A stretch of DNA of 64,000 nucleotides from Thermoguttaceae bacterium (GTDB lineage Bacteria; Planctomycetota; Planctomycetia; Pirellulales; Thermoguttaceae). The notes beneath the pieces were generated by a model that searched no databases, had not been told where the DNA came from, and saw nothing but the letters and a program-made list of their open reading frames with translations. The DNA lies in assembly GCA_025060325.1 (NCBI GenBank), contig JANXBW010000018.1, positions 1-64,000 on the forward strand. The letters run 5' to 3'. The translations under genes and the position numbers were made by a program. Positions 1-9,426 of this stretch are shown piece after piece; the stretch's first letter is position 1; each line of letters starts with the position of its first letter.

Positions 1-1
1 G

Positions 2-997
2 CTACGGCATTCCCCGAGGCTTGAGTCCTGCTTTTTGATAAATGGCATCGATCACGCGCATGTTGGCAATAAAGTCTGCCGGACCTGTGGGCAAAGTCTC
101 CCGAGTCTTGACCGCGCGAACAAACGCTCGGAGCTGGTGATCGTATGTGCCCAGGCCAGGAAATTTTTCCCGCCTGGTGCCGGCCGGCGTCTTTACCCAC
201 ACGTTATGATACACAGTTTGCGGGGCATAAGGATTGAAAACACGAATATACCCGTCGCTTCCTACGATCTTGGCCCGGCTCCGCAAAAGCACAAGAGAAA
301 AAAGTGAACAGACGATGCGACCTTCTACCCCATTTGGGAAGCGGAGGATTGCCTCTGTCCATCTGTCCACCTGTGGATCGTGGAGCTTCATTCGCACCGA
401 AACGACCTCGGGCTCTTCGCCAACAATAAAGCGACACAAATGAATCGGGTAGCAGCCCACGTCCATCACCGCTCCGCCGCCTAGCTCGTAGGTATACCGC
501 ACCGGATCGGGAAAAATGGCCGGCACACAAAGATGACCTTCCACATAGCGCAGCTTGCCAATCTCGCCGCTTGTCACAATTTCCTTAAGCCGATTCAGTA
601 GCGGGTGATAGCGCGAATGCAAGGCCTCGACCAGTAGCCGACCTGTGCGTGCCGCCACCTCGGCCATCCGCTCCGCTTCGGCCGCATTGGCCGCGATCGG
701 TTTTTCGCAGAGCACATCTTTCCCTGCTTCCATCGCGCGGATGGACCACTCCGCATGAAGCGAGTTCGGGAGCGGGTTGTAGATGGCGTCAACATCCGGA
801 TCGGCAAGAACGTCTTCGTAGCGACTGTGAACGCGGGGGATCCCCCACCGCTGGGCGAACCGCTCCGCTTTTTGACGACTTCGCGAAGCAATGGCCACCA
901 CCTGTGCCTCCGGAAAACGCGAGGCCGGCTCCACAAGCGCCTTCGGCACAATACGTGCACAACCAAGCACTCCTATTCGCACAACGCCCGTTGTCAT
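2..997 (-). CDS. Gfo/Idh/MocA-family NAD(P)-dependent oxidoreductase
   Basis: About 331 aa. The N-terminal Rossmann fold starts with a GVLGCARI glycine loop within the first 15 residues. The motif CEKP near residue 95 carries the family's conserved lysine. The middle of the protein has GGGAVMDVGCYPIH, typical of the C-terminal substrate domain of the dihydrodiol/glucose-fructose dehydrogenase-like branch. The family oxidises or reduces sugars, inositols and related polyols; the substrate here cannot be read. I chose ATG at 997 because AAGGA lies about 9 nt upstream, whereas the longer frame begins with TTG inside that region. The gene ends at the window edge with its stop codon present. It follows a glycoside-hydrolase-like gene and a GMC oxidoreductase on the same strand, so a shared sugar-catabolic transcript is likely. 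The family call is firm. Confidence 0.9.
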   Translation of the reverse strand: MTTGVVRIGVLGCARIVPKALVEPASRFPEAQVVAIASRSRQKAERFAQRWGIPRVHSRYEDVLADPDVDAIYNPLPNSLHAEWSIRAMEAGKDVLCEKPIAANAAEAERMAEVAARTGRLLVEALHSRYHPLLNRLKEIVTSGEIGKLRYVEGHLCVPAIFPDPVRYTYELGGGAVMDVGCYPIHLCRFIVGEEPEVVSVRMKLHDPQVDRWTEAILRFPNGVEGRIVCSLFSLVLLRSRAKIVGSDGYIRVFNPYAPQTVYHNVWVKTPAGTRREKFPGLGTYDHQLRAFVRAVKTRETLPTGPADFIANMRVIDAIYQKAGLKPRGMP

Positions 998-1080
998 AGC
1001 GGAAATTCCTTTCAATAGCCGATTGTATACGAATTACCTGTCGCAAAAACTTGCGGGACTCCCTTGATGTAAAGTCGAGC

Positions 1081-3969
1081 TTACTTCGCAAGGTCCGCCT
1101 GGCCGAGAATTTCGACATCGGCGGCTCGCTCGGGCGGGGTTGTCACCAACTGCACCAGGCGGCCTTGACGAATGCGGCCTTCGAGCACAGTTCGGTACGG
1201 GGCATGGAGGCGGAAATCGGCCTCCCACTCTCTTGGCCACGCAGGGAGCAGGTAAATTTTCCTCCCGTCAACTTGAAGGAGCATCGCCTGAACGGCCTTC
1301 ATGAGCACGGCACCATGGTCCTGGTCGGGTATCCAATCGTAATTGGGGCCCCAAAAAGCAGGAAACCGCGATGGCGGATGTTTACGGCGTGCTCTTTGCA
1401 CCACATACTGTTTTGCCTCTTCCGCCCGACCCAGGTACGCTAAGAAGATGTCATCTTGTCGCCAACCCAAAGCTCCGCGATCTGTCCGGCGATCCAGGGC
1501 GACCATCGCCCAGTGGACATTAGGCTTCTGTGCCGTAAGCAGGCGGAAAGGGAAGACGGCATAGAGTTCCGGATTCTCGATATTGCGTTTGTCGCGGAAT
1601 TGCCGCGCCGGAGCCAGTCCCACTTGGCCATCTTCAAATGTCCGCAAGGGAATTTCCGGCAAGCGATCCCGGAGCCGCTGCCAAAAGCTTCGCTCCTCGG
1701 CCGTGGTAAGTTCCTCTGGCAAGGACAAAAGCCTTGCCGTGACCGCATGAAGCCCCGCTACCTCCGGCATAGGGTTCTCGCAGTCCCACCAGGTTTCAAG
1801 CGCCTGAGCGGGATAAAGCCGCATTTTCCCGTCCGGGCCGTCGGGATAATGTTCGTCGAAAAAGCGAAGAATGGCATCGGCCGTCGGAAGAACTTTCGTT
1901 TTCAAAAACGCTTTGTCCTCGGTATGCTCCCAGTAATCAAGCAGGAGCCATACAAGCTCAAGGCCTGAAACCCACTCCCATTTGTGCCAGCGACTTTCCT
2001 GCAGTTTGTCCTCCCGCAGCTCAAACGGGGTCCATCCATACGTGGCAGGAAAGACGTCTCCCCAGAAGTAAATGCATTCGGGAATAAACGCCCCGCCATG
2101 GCCGAAATAACGCCTGGTCCGAAACTGAAAGAGCGGCATCAGATCGTCCACATACATCCGGAAAAGTGGAAGCATCAGGTCAAAGTCGCCCGCGGCACAC
2201 ATCCCATAGTAGGGCAGACGCGTGTTCTGCCACCAGTAACCGGGTCCCCACTGCCGATAATCAGCGTGGCCTGGCCGGCCCTCCTCGGGCACAGTGAAAA
2301 GCGAGCCGTTGAACTTAATCGGATAACGTCCCCGGCCAGCACAAGCAAATAGATATCGCTGAAGGGCATAAGCCCGGGCAACTACCATGGCATCGGAAAG
2401 CCCGACCGGGTCAACTTCCTGCCACGCTTTGGCCGTTTGCTTCCCGTCAAGGAAAAGGCAGACTTCCCCGGTCGGCCTTACCACAAGGGCCACATGATGC
2501 CACTTACCTAGCGCAAGCTGTTGGCCAGCTCTAACAGTCAAATCACCGACAATCGCCCGCAAGGTGCTCCCAGGATGGAAGTCCAAAAGAAAACCGTCAG
2601 CGCCGCCGGGCGTAATTTTATCAACAATTCGTCCACCAGCTCCTTTGGGCTCTTGATCGAAGCGGCACCATGCCTCGACGGTAAGTCCACTGGCAAAGCC
2701 CTCTTGTGCAAGCTCGCTAAGTATTAGGGGCGCAGAAGGAACCCCCTGGTAACAAAATCCCGACTGGGCAGGAAGCAATTCTTCTGGCCCAGTCCGCGCC
2801 AAATCCACAACTTCTTTCTCGGTCAGAGCCTTTTCCCAAATCGTTACCCGGCCCAATTGCCCGGCAAATTGCGAGCCTCCCGCCTGGTCCATGGCGATAC
2901 GCACGGGATGGGAATTCGCTGGGATAGGCGCGCCGCTTTGCGGCAAATCTGGTAATTTTGCCTCCCAAATGTGGATGAAGCTCCGGCTCCAAAAATTTTT
3001 CCACCATTCCTCATGAAATCCCCGGCGCTTTTCAAGTGGTATCTGGGAAGCGTGCTTGAGGATGTCAACTGTGGACTCAAGCCAGCTTTCCGGGGAAGAA
3101 GGATGGGCCGTGTGAACCGCCACTTCAAACCGATGAGATCGGGCTGGGCCGCAAGCCAATGTAGCTGAGTCCCGGATTAGACCGGTTGGCGCAAGGACAA
3201 TCGCTCCGAATGTCCGATGCCGCAGCGGATCTTCCCGCGGGAAGTCGGCCACTCCCTGCAGTTTAGCGCAAAGCTCCGGCCCGACTGACTCCTTGTTATG
3301 CCGATACCACCCCACGATACAACCTAGAGCTGGTATCTCCTGAGCCGGCACTAGCGTGTCCGGCTCAATTGTCATCATAAGCTTATCGGGGTGACCCATC
3401 AGAACATCGCTTGCCTCCGTAGGCGGGAGCGTTTCCCGAGTCGTTCGCCATAAGCCAAGCTGAGCGTAAGCCACCGTTGGCTGGTCGGTTGTCCACTCGA
3501 TGTAGACAACAGGCCGATGAGCGTCCACCCACAGCCGGAGGTGTACCTGGCCTGGTTCTTCCTGGCCAAAACTTGCCCACATCGTGCCGTCACGAACAGT
3601 CAACTTTTGGCGAAAATATTTCGTGTTGACCGGATCTGGCTTTTCTACCCACAGGCGGAGGCCACCCACTTTGAGCAGTCGCCCATACGTATCCCAGGCA
3701 TCACCGCGGGCAAGAAAAAGCCGAAGACACCCCTCCCGGTCTATCCATGCGTTGAGGGCCACTTCTCCATTACCAAGCGGCATTGTGCCGTAATGGTCCT
3801 GGCTAGGCGTCGTCCACACGATCTCGTAATAAGCCTCAAGGTTGGGCTGCCCGGAAGCGCTCGCCCGGGAAAACTGCTCGAGCGGCGTCACCAGCGCGAC
3901 TGCCAAACTTATCCAGACCACCGGAGGAGGAGTTCGATTAAGCCGCCCTGGCCAAACTTGCGGGGCCAT
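1081..3969 (-). CDS. Large secreted glycoside-hydrolase-like protein with DUF5703-type N-domain, LamG insert and alpha/alpha toroid
   Basis: About 962 aa. A signal-like hydrophobic stretch (PVVWISLAVALVTP) is followed by a beta-rich N-domain with MPLGNGEVALNAWIDREG, which resembles the DUF5703/GH95-type N-terminal region. The middle holds a concanavalin-like LamG module (LTVEAWCRF, KWHHVALVV, FLDGK). The C-terminal half is rich in W, H and acidic residues (GHGGAFIPECIYFWGD, ALETWWDCENPMPE), as in alpha/alpha-barrel glycosidases. This suggests export and polysaccharide cleavage; the sugar is unknown. ATG at 3969 has AAGGGG about 9 nt upstream. A longer TTG start at 4011 would overlap the GMC gene by 8 bp, but its purine-rich SD is too close. 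It lies between the GMC and MocA genes on the same strand. Confidence 0.75.
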   Translation of the reverse strand: MAPQVWPGRLNRTPPPVVWISLAVALVTPLEQFSRASASGQPNLEAYYEIVWTTPSQDHYGTMPLGNGEVALNAWIDREGCLRLFLARGDAWDTYGRLLKVGGLRLWVEKPDPVNTKYFRQKLTVRDGTMWASFGQEEPGQVHLRLWVDAHRPVVYIEWTTDQPTVAYAQLGLWRTTRETLPPTEASDVLMGHPDKLMMTIEPDTLVPAQEIPALGCIVGWYRHNKESVGPELCAKLQGVADFPREDPLRHRTFGAIVLAPTGLIRDSATLACGPARSHRFEVAVHTAHPSSPESWLESTVDILKHASQIPLEKRRGFHEEWWKNFWSRSFIHIWEAKLPDLPQSGAPIPANSHPVRIAMDQAGGSQFAGQLGRVTIWEKALTEKEVVDLARTGPEELLPAQSGFCYQGVPSAPLILSELAQEGFASGLTVEAWCRFDQEPKGAGGRIVDKITPGGADGFLLDFHPGSTLRAIVGDLTVRAGQQLALGKWHHVALVVRPTGEVCLFLDGKQTAKAWQEVDPVGLSDAMVVARAYALQRYLFACAGRGRYPIKFNGSLFTVPEEGRPGHADYRQWGPGYWWQNTRLPYYGMCAAGDFDLMLPLFRMYVDDLMPLFQFRTRRYFGHGGAFIPECIYFWGDVFPATYGWTPFELREDKLQESRWHKWEWVSGLELVWLLLDYWEHTEDKAFLKTKVLPTADAILRFFDEHYPDGPDGKMRLYPAQALETWWDCENPMPEVAGLHAVTARLLSLPEELTTAEERSFWQRLRDRLPEIPLRTFEDGQVGLAPARQFRDKRNIENPELYAVFPFRLLTAQKPNVHWAMVALDRRTDRGALGWRQDDIFLAYLGRAEEAKQYVVQRARRKHPPSRFPAFWGPNYDWIPDQDHGAVLMKAVQAMLLQVDGRKIYLLPAWPREWEADFRLHAPYRTVLEGRIRQGRLVQLVTTPPERAADVEILGQADLAK

Positions 3970-4003
3970 GAGTTTGTTCCCCTTGCTTTGCGTTGACCTG
4001 CTT

Positions 4004-5623
4004 CTAACCAACTTCCTCCCTCACCCTTGCACACACATGGGCCGCCACCCGCATGGCATTAGCCATTAATGTCAACGTGTGATTCTTGGCGGATAACGCC
4101 GGCAATGCTGCCCCGTCGGCGATCCAAACGCGTGGACACCCCGTCAGCCGGCCAAACCGGTCGCACTCATAGCGTAAGCGAGGTTCCGCCCGCATCGGCA
4201 GGCAACCTGCGTAGTGGATTGAGCCGCCGTAGATGCTTCGCTCGGCCAGAAGCGCTAGCGCGAAAAGCCCAAGCTTGCGGTTGACGCGAAGGGCCTTGCG
4301 GATAACTCGCCCGGGAATATGCACTTCCGGCCCGCGAAGTTCAAGCACTCCATCACCGCGTAGCCGAAGTGTGCCCGGCGGCAGGGCACCGCTTGGAAAA
4401 TAGAGGATCACCACCACCATCGCTGGAAGCATATACTTGACAAACGTCAACGAAGTGCGCACGGAAAATGGCATGTGGCGGAAGAATTCGGCCCGCGGCA
4501 CGTTCATCGTCTCAAACACTAAGCCCTGAAAGTACGGGCGATACTCCGGCCACTCATAGAGGATAGCTAATGTTGCAAACCCATAGCCGGATACATCGAG
4601 CGGTTTGCCAATCCGCCGCAACACAAACGACGGAACATACACGGCGGGATTATCGAGCAAAGGAAGTGTCGTCTGATAATCGCGAAAGCTAGCCAGCACA
4701 ATTCGCGCCGAATTAACCGCCCCCGCAGCTAAGATAAGCTCGCGCGTGCAAAACGTCCTCCTTTGGCCGGTGTGGATGTCTCGACATAAAACCTCAAGCG
4801 CATCCTCCCTGGGGCGGAATTCCTCGACCAAATTACCCGGCCGATATTCGACCGCGCCTGCGGCGATAAGTTTTTCCAAAGTAAACACAGGGTTATAAAA
4901 ACAGCTGACATCCGCAAACGCCTCGGCATTGGTGTAAGGATAAGGTTTCCGACCGTCCAAAGGCTGGGTGAGGACAGCCGACCGCATTCGGCCCACAAAA
5001 ACCCGCCGACGGTTGAGCCAACTCTTATTCCGGGTGTAAGCCTCCAAAATATACTGCGAATTTGCCCCGAGGCGGATAGGTGGCTGGAGATAGGCCGTCG
5101 AACCATAATAAGGCGAGAGATCATCCTCGGCGCCGTTGATGCCCATCTCCTGAGTGAGCAGATCGTAGTACGGTTCAAGCTCGCTTGCCCGAACGGGGAA
5201 GTCCGCCAAGTCATGGTCCGTGTAACGGTAAGCCGCTGCTCCCCAAGCATTAGCCAAACCGCCTCGAGCAAGAGAGCGAACCACCGAAATTCGCTCTTGA
5301 TCCACAGGAAGAAGTTCATCAGCCCGTTGACGAACAAAAGCAAATTTGGGTACGGTGAGCAAGAAGGAGATATGCGGATTGCGTGGATTGAGATTGTATA
5401 GGCCGGAATAATCGGCACCGATCAGCAACTCAAATGTGGCCGACCGCTCCGCAAAGTCGTAAAAATTTTCCTCGATCTTCGGTGGGGAATGCGGCGCGGT
5501 AATGCCCACGTCAAGAATAACTGGCCGAATACCTTCCCGGCTACACTGAAGGGCGGCCGCTACGCCCCCCGGGCCAGAACCGATAATTACCACCGAATGA
5601 ACTCCGTTACCTTGTTGGCTCAT
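4004..5623 (-). CDS. GMC-family FAD-dependent oxidoreductase
   Basis: 539 aa. The N-terminus has the FAD-binding motif GSGPGGVAAA (residues 15-24). The C-terminus has YGGSIHYAGCLPM followed by WIADGAALPALSAKNHTLTL, the usual GMC_oxred_C arrangement with the conserved His and Asn. Proteins of this type oxidise alcohols or sugars; the planctomycete-type short GMCs are mostly uncharacterised. A hydrophobic stretch near residue 385 (FVKYMLPAMVVVILYF) may be a membrane-associated or buried helix. The gene ends about 35 nt before the glycoside-hydrolase-like start, so it is the probable first gene of a three-gene minus-strand unit. ATG at 5623 has GAGG 8 nt upstream. Substrate unknown. Confidence 0.85.
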   Translation of the reverse strand: MSQQGNGVHSVVIIGSGPGGVAAALQCSREGIRPVILDVGITAPHSPPKIEENFYDFAERSATFELLIGADYSGLYNLNPRNPHISFLLTVPKFAFVRQRADELLPVDQERISVVRSLARGGLANAWGAAAYRYTDHDLADFPVRASELEPYYDLLTQEMGINGAEDDLSPYYGSTAYLQPPIRLGANSQYILEAYTRNKSWLNRRRVFVGRMRSAVLTQPLDGRKPYPYTNAEAFADVSCFYNPVFTLEKLIAAGAVEYRPGNLVEEFRPREDALEVLCRDIHTGQRRTFCTRELILAAGAVNSARIVLASFRDYQTTLPLLDNPAVYVPSFVLRRIGKPLDVSGYGFATLAILYEWPEYRPYFQGLVFETMNVPRAEFFRHMPFSVRTSLTFVKYMLPAMVVVILYFPSGALPPGTLRLRGDGVLELRGPEVHIPGRVIRKALRVNRKLGLFALALLAERSIYGGSIHYAGCLPMRAEPRLRYECDRFGRLTGCPRVWIADGAALPALSAKNHTLTLMANAMRVAAHVCARVREEVG

Positions 5624-6526
<903 letters not shown>

Positions 6527-6783
6527 AACCAAGCTTAAAATCGCGCGAGGGAGTCAAGTTACAACGTAGAGAATGTGCTCCCCCTGTTTAGCGCCGGCAG
6601 TCGCGACGGATGTGTGCCACCGCCGGTAAACCCGTGCGGATAGGGCGGTAGCCTTGTGCCACTGCCACTCGTGGCAACCTCGCCTGAAAGCAGCTCGAAC
6701 TATCACCTAGCCGGCGAGGCCCGGGTTTTTGTCAAAGTGTTTCACACGGCTCATACTCTTTAACGGAACCGGATCGAAAGCCG
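6527..6783. other. glnB-glnD spacer
   Basis: 257 nt between two same-strand genes. It contains a small TGCCAC/GTGGCA palindrome (about 6665-6679) without a T-tract. Whether glnB and glnD share a transcript cannot be decided from sequence. Confidence 0.35.
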
Positions 6784-9426
6784 ATGCCCGAAGCTGCCCC
6801 TGATTCGTTGCGGTTAAGTCCACACGTTATCGCAGCCCGGGAGGAATTGACAGAGAACTTGTCACGCTGGGCCGATCTGGTGTGGACTGCCGATCCGTGG
6901 ACTATCGCCGCCGAAATTGTGCAGATCCGCCGAAAATTCGTCGTTGACGCAATCCAGCATGCTGCCCAGGAGGACGGTTGGCCGCTTGATCGCTTGGCAA
7001 CGCATTTGGCCGTGGTAGCCCATGGCGGCTTTGGTCGAGGTGATCTTGCCGCTTATTCCGACACGGATCTTCTCTTCCTGCTGGGAGGACCGTTTCGCAA
7101 AAAGCTAGCCACGACTATTGCGGCTATTCTGCGCGAGCTTGTTGACATCGGCCTTAACGTGGGACATTATGCCCTTACGCCCCGACAACTTATCGGCCTT
7201 GCGGGCAAGGACCCGGTCGTATTCACTTCCCTTTGCGAAGCGAAGTTTCTTTGGGGAAATAATGCGCTTTTTGCGCAAACGAAAGCGGCGCTTCGTCTTT
7301 GGACGGCCGTGTGCCGCAGCCGGCTCTATCATGGTATTTTGCGTGCTCGTCAGGAGGAACGCGAGCGATATGGCGAGACAGTCTATCTCAACGAGCCAAG
7401 CGTCAAACGCTCCGAAGGAGCACTGCGTGACCTACACATGATCCGATGGCTTTCGGCCTTGCAATCAGGCAACCCAAACTTCGCTAGCTTGGTAGCCCGC
7501 GGAATTCTTCGCTCGGAGGATGTAAGCTTACTTGAGGACGCGTGGAGCTTTCTTCTTCGGGTTCGTCAGGCGATGCATCTTCATCTGGGGCGTCCAACGG
7601 ATTTGCTCACTCGGGCCGAGCAAGTTTACTTAGCGGAAAAGTTTGGTTTCCGCCGGAGGGAGGGGCTTTTGCCGGCCGAGCTGTTTATGCGTGAATATTT
7701 CCGGCACACATACACAATTAGCCGCTGTGTACATGTTGCTGCGGAGGCCACGGCACCGTATGCTCGCGCCAAGCGAGCTTTGCAAATTCTTCTAGGGAAA
7801 AAACTGGGCCCGGACTGGGTAGTCAGCCAAGGGCGGATTCTACCCACTACTCGGGGACAGCGCCGACTGAAGCAGAGCTTGGAAGCTGTCCTCGAGTTTG
7901 TCCACGCGGCGATGGAATGCAATGCAGAAACCGATGCCCTTGTCTGGGAACTTATTCGCTCGGCACATAGTCAGCAGGTCAGTCCACCGACGCCGCGAGC
8001 TAAGTCGCTTTTTTGGGCAATCCTTGATCGTCCAGTCCGGCTGGGAGAGGTACTTAGCCGCCTCCATGAGGCCGGAATTCTTGAGCAATTTGTGCCGGGG
8101 TTAAATCGCGCAAAAGGCCTGCTCCAGTTTAACCAGTATCACAAATACACGGTGGATAGGCATTGCTTGCGGGCAGTGGACTGGGCTGCTTCGCTCCGCA
8201 TGGAGCCGGGACTATTGGGAGAGGTTTATCGGCAGTTGCCGCGAAAGGCCGTGCTCCACCTTGCTTTGTTGATGCATGATTTGGGCAAAGGATTCGAAGA
8301 AGACCACTCCCAAGTAGCCAGGCGTTTGGCTGAGGAAGCGGCTTCATTTTTGAGCCTGCCGGCCGAAGACGCCGAGGACCTCGTCTTCCTAGTGGAACGG
8401 CACCTTCTGATGAACCATCTTGCCTTCCGGCGCGATAGCGGGGATGAGCATCTTGTTGTTCAATTCGCGGTGGAAGTCGGGTCGGTGGAGCGCCTGAGCA
8501 TGCTCTTTATTTTGACGGCGGCCGATCTGGCGGCAGTAGGTCCGGGCGGCTGGAATTCATGGAAGGCCGATGTGCTGGCCGAACTTTATCAACGTGCCCA
8601 CCGACATCTGACCGGAGAAGTCGCTTCCGCCCCGCCGGAATCTTATGTTCGTCAACAATTGGAGGCCGTTCAGAAATGGTTGGGGCCTTCGGCCGAAAGC
8701 CCTTTCTTTGCTTCGCAGCTAGCCCACTTACCGGCCACTTATCTGAGTGCCACTCCTGCCTGGAGGGTCGCCGAGGATTTACGACTACTAGCTCGCCTTC
8801 GACGCAATGAAGTGCATGTGGAAGTCACGTGGCATCCGCAGCGGGAGACCGTCAGCATCCTCTTGGCAACTAACGAGGCTATTGGACCGGGGATTTTTCA
8901 TAAACTGGTGGGAGCAATTAGTAGCGAGGGCTTCGAGATCTTGGCCGCCGATATTCATACTCTCCACGACGGCTGGGTGATTGACCGCGTGGAAGCACGC
9001 GATCCAGACTACCCCGGTCAACCTCCGGCGGAAAGGTTGACCAACTTAGCTGACAAAATTCGCCAAAGTGTTCGCATTCCGGGGCCGGTAGACTTTCGTT
9101 TTCGGCAGAGCTGGTTCATGCGGCCGGCCAGCCGGCCCACTGTGGCTGCCGCCAAAACTCGTGTGCAAACTTCCAATAGAATTTCCCCCAATTTCACCGT
9201 CATCGATGTTTTTGCTGTGGACCGGCCGGGCTTGCTTTTTACCTTGGCCAAGACCCTTTTTGAAATGGGACTATCTGTGGCGCGGGCACGAATCGGGACC
9301 TACCTCGATCAGGTTGTTGACGTCTTTTATGTCACCGATCAAAACGGACTCCCGATCACCGACGACGCGAAGTTGGAGGAGATCCGTAATCGCCTCCTAA
9401 CGGCGGCGGAAGCCCTCCCCAAATAG
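6784..9426 (+). CDS. glnD: [Protein-PII] uridylyltransferase / uridylyl-removing enzyme
   Basis: 880 aa, close to the family norm. The nucleotidyltransferase motif GGFGRGDLAAYSDTD (residues 81-95) has the metal-binding Asp pair. The HD domain motif MHDLGKGFEEDH (His498-Asp499) would serve deuridylylation. Two ACT-like segments occupy the C-terminal 180 residues (VEVTWHPQRETVSILLATN, then TVIDVFAVDRPGLLFTLA), the glutamine-sensing part. All four modules are present, so the enzyme looks functional. It would add UMP to, or remove it from, Tyr51 of the GlnB encoded just upstream. Its last 30 bp overlap the 3' end of the convergent membrane-protein gene. The Shine-Dalgarno is weak. Confidence 0.96.
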   Translation: MPEAAPDSLRLSPHVIAAREELTENLSRWADLVWTADPWTIAAEIVQIRRKFVVDAIQHAAQEDGWPLDRLATHLAVVAHGGFGRGDLAAYSDTDLLFLLGGPFRKKLATTIAAILRELVDIGLNVGHYALTPRQLIGLAGKDPVVFTSLCEAKFLWGNNALFAQTKAALRLWTAVCRSRLYHGILRARQEERERYGETVYLNEPSVKRSEGALRDLHMIRWLSALQSGNPNFASLVARGILRSEDVSLLEDAWSFLLRVRQAMHLHLGRPTDLLTRAEQVYLAEKFGFRRREGLLPAELFMREYFRHTYTISRCVHVAAEATAPYARAKRALQILLGKKLGPDWVVSQGRILPTTRGQRRLKQSLEAVLEFVHAAMECNAETDALVWELIRSAHSQQVSPPTPRAKSLFWAILDRPVRLGEVLSRLHEAGILEQFVPGLNRAKGLLQFNQYHKYTVDRHCLRAVDWAASLRMEPGLLGEVYRQLPRKAVLHLALLMHDLGKGFEEDHSQVARRLAEEAASFLSLPAEDAEDLVFLVERHLLMNHLAFRRDSGDEHLVVQFAVEVGSVERLSMLFILTAADLAAVGPGGWNSWKADVLAELYQRAHRHLTGEVASAPPESYVRQQLEAVQKWLGPSAESPFFASQLAHLPATYLSATPAWRVAEDLRLLARLRRNEVHVEVTWHPQRETVSILLATNEAIGPGIFHKLVGAISSEGFEILAADIHTLHDGWVIDRVEARDPDYPGQPPAERLTNLADKIRQSVRIPGPVDFRFRQSWFMRPASRPTVAAAKTRVQTSNRISPNFTVIDVFAVDRPGLLFTLAKTLFEMGLSVARARIGTYLDQVVDVFYVTDQNGLPITDDAKLEEIRNRLLTAAEALPK

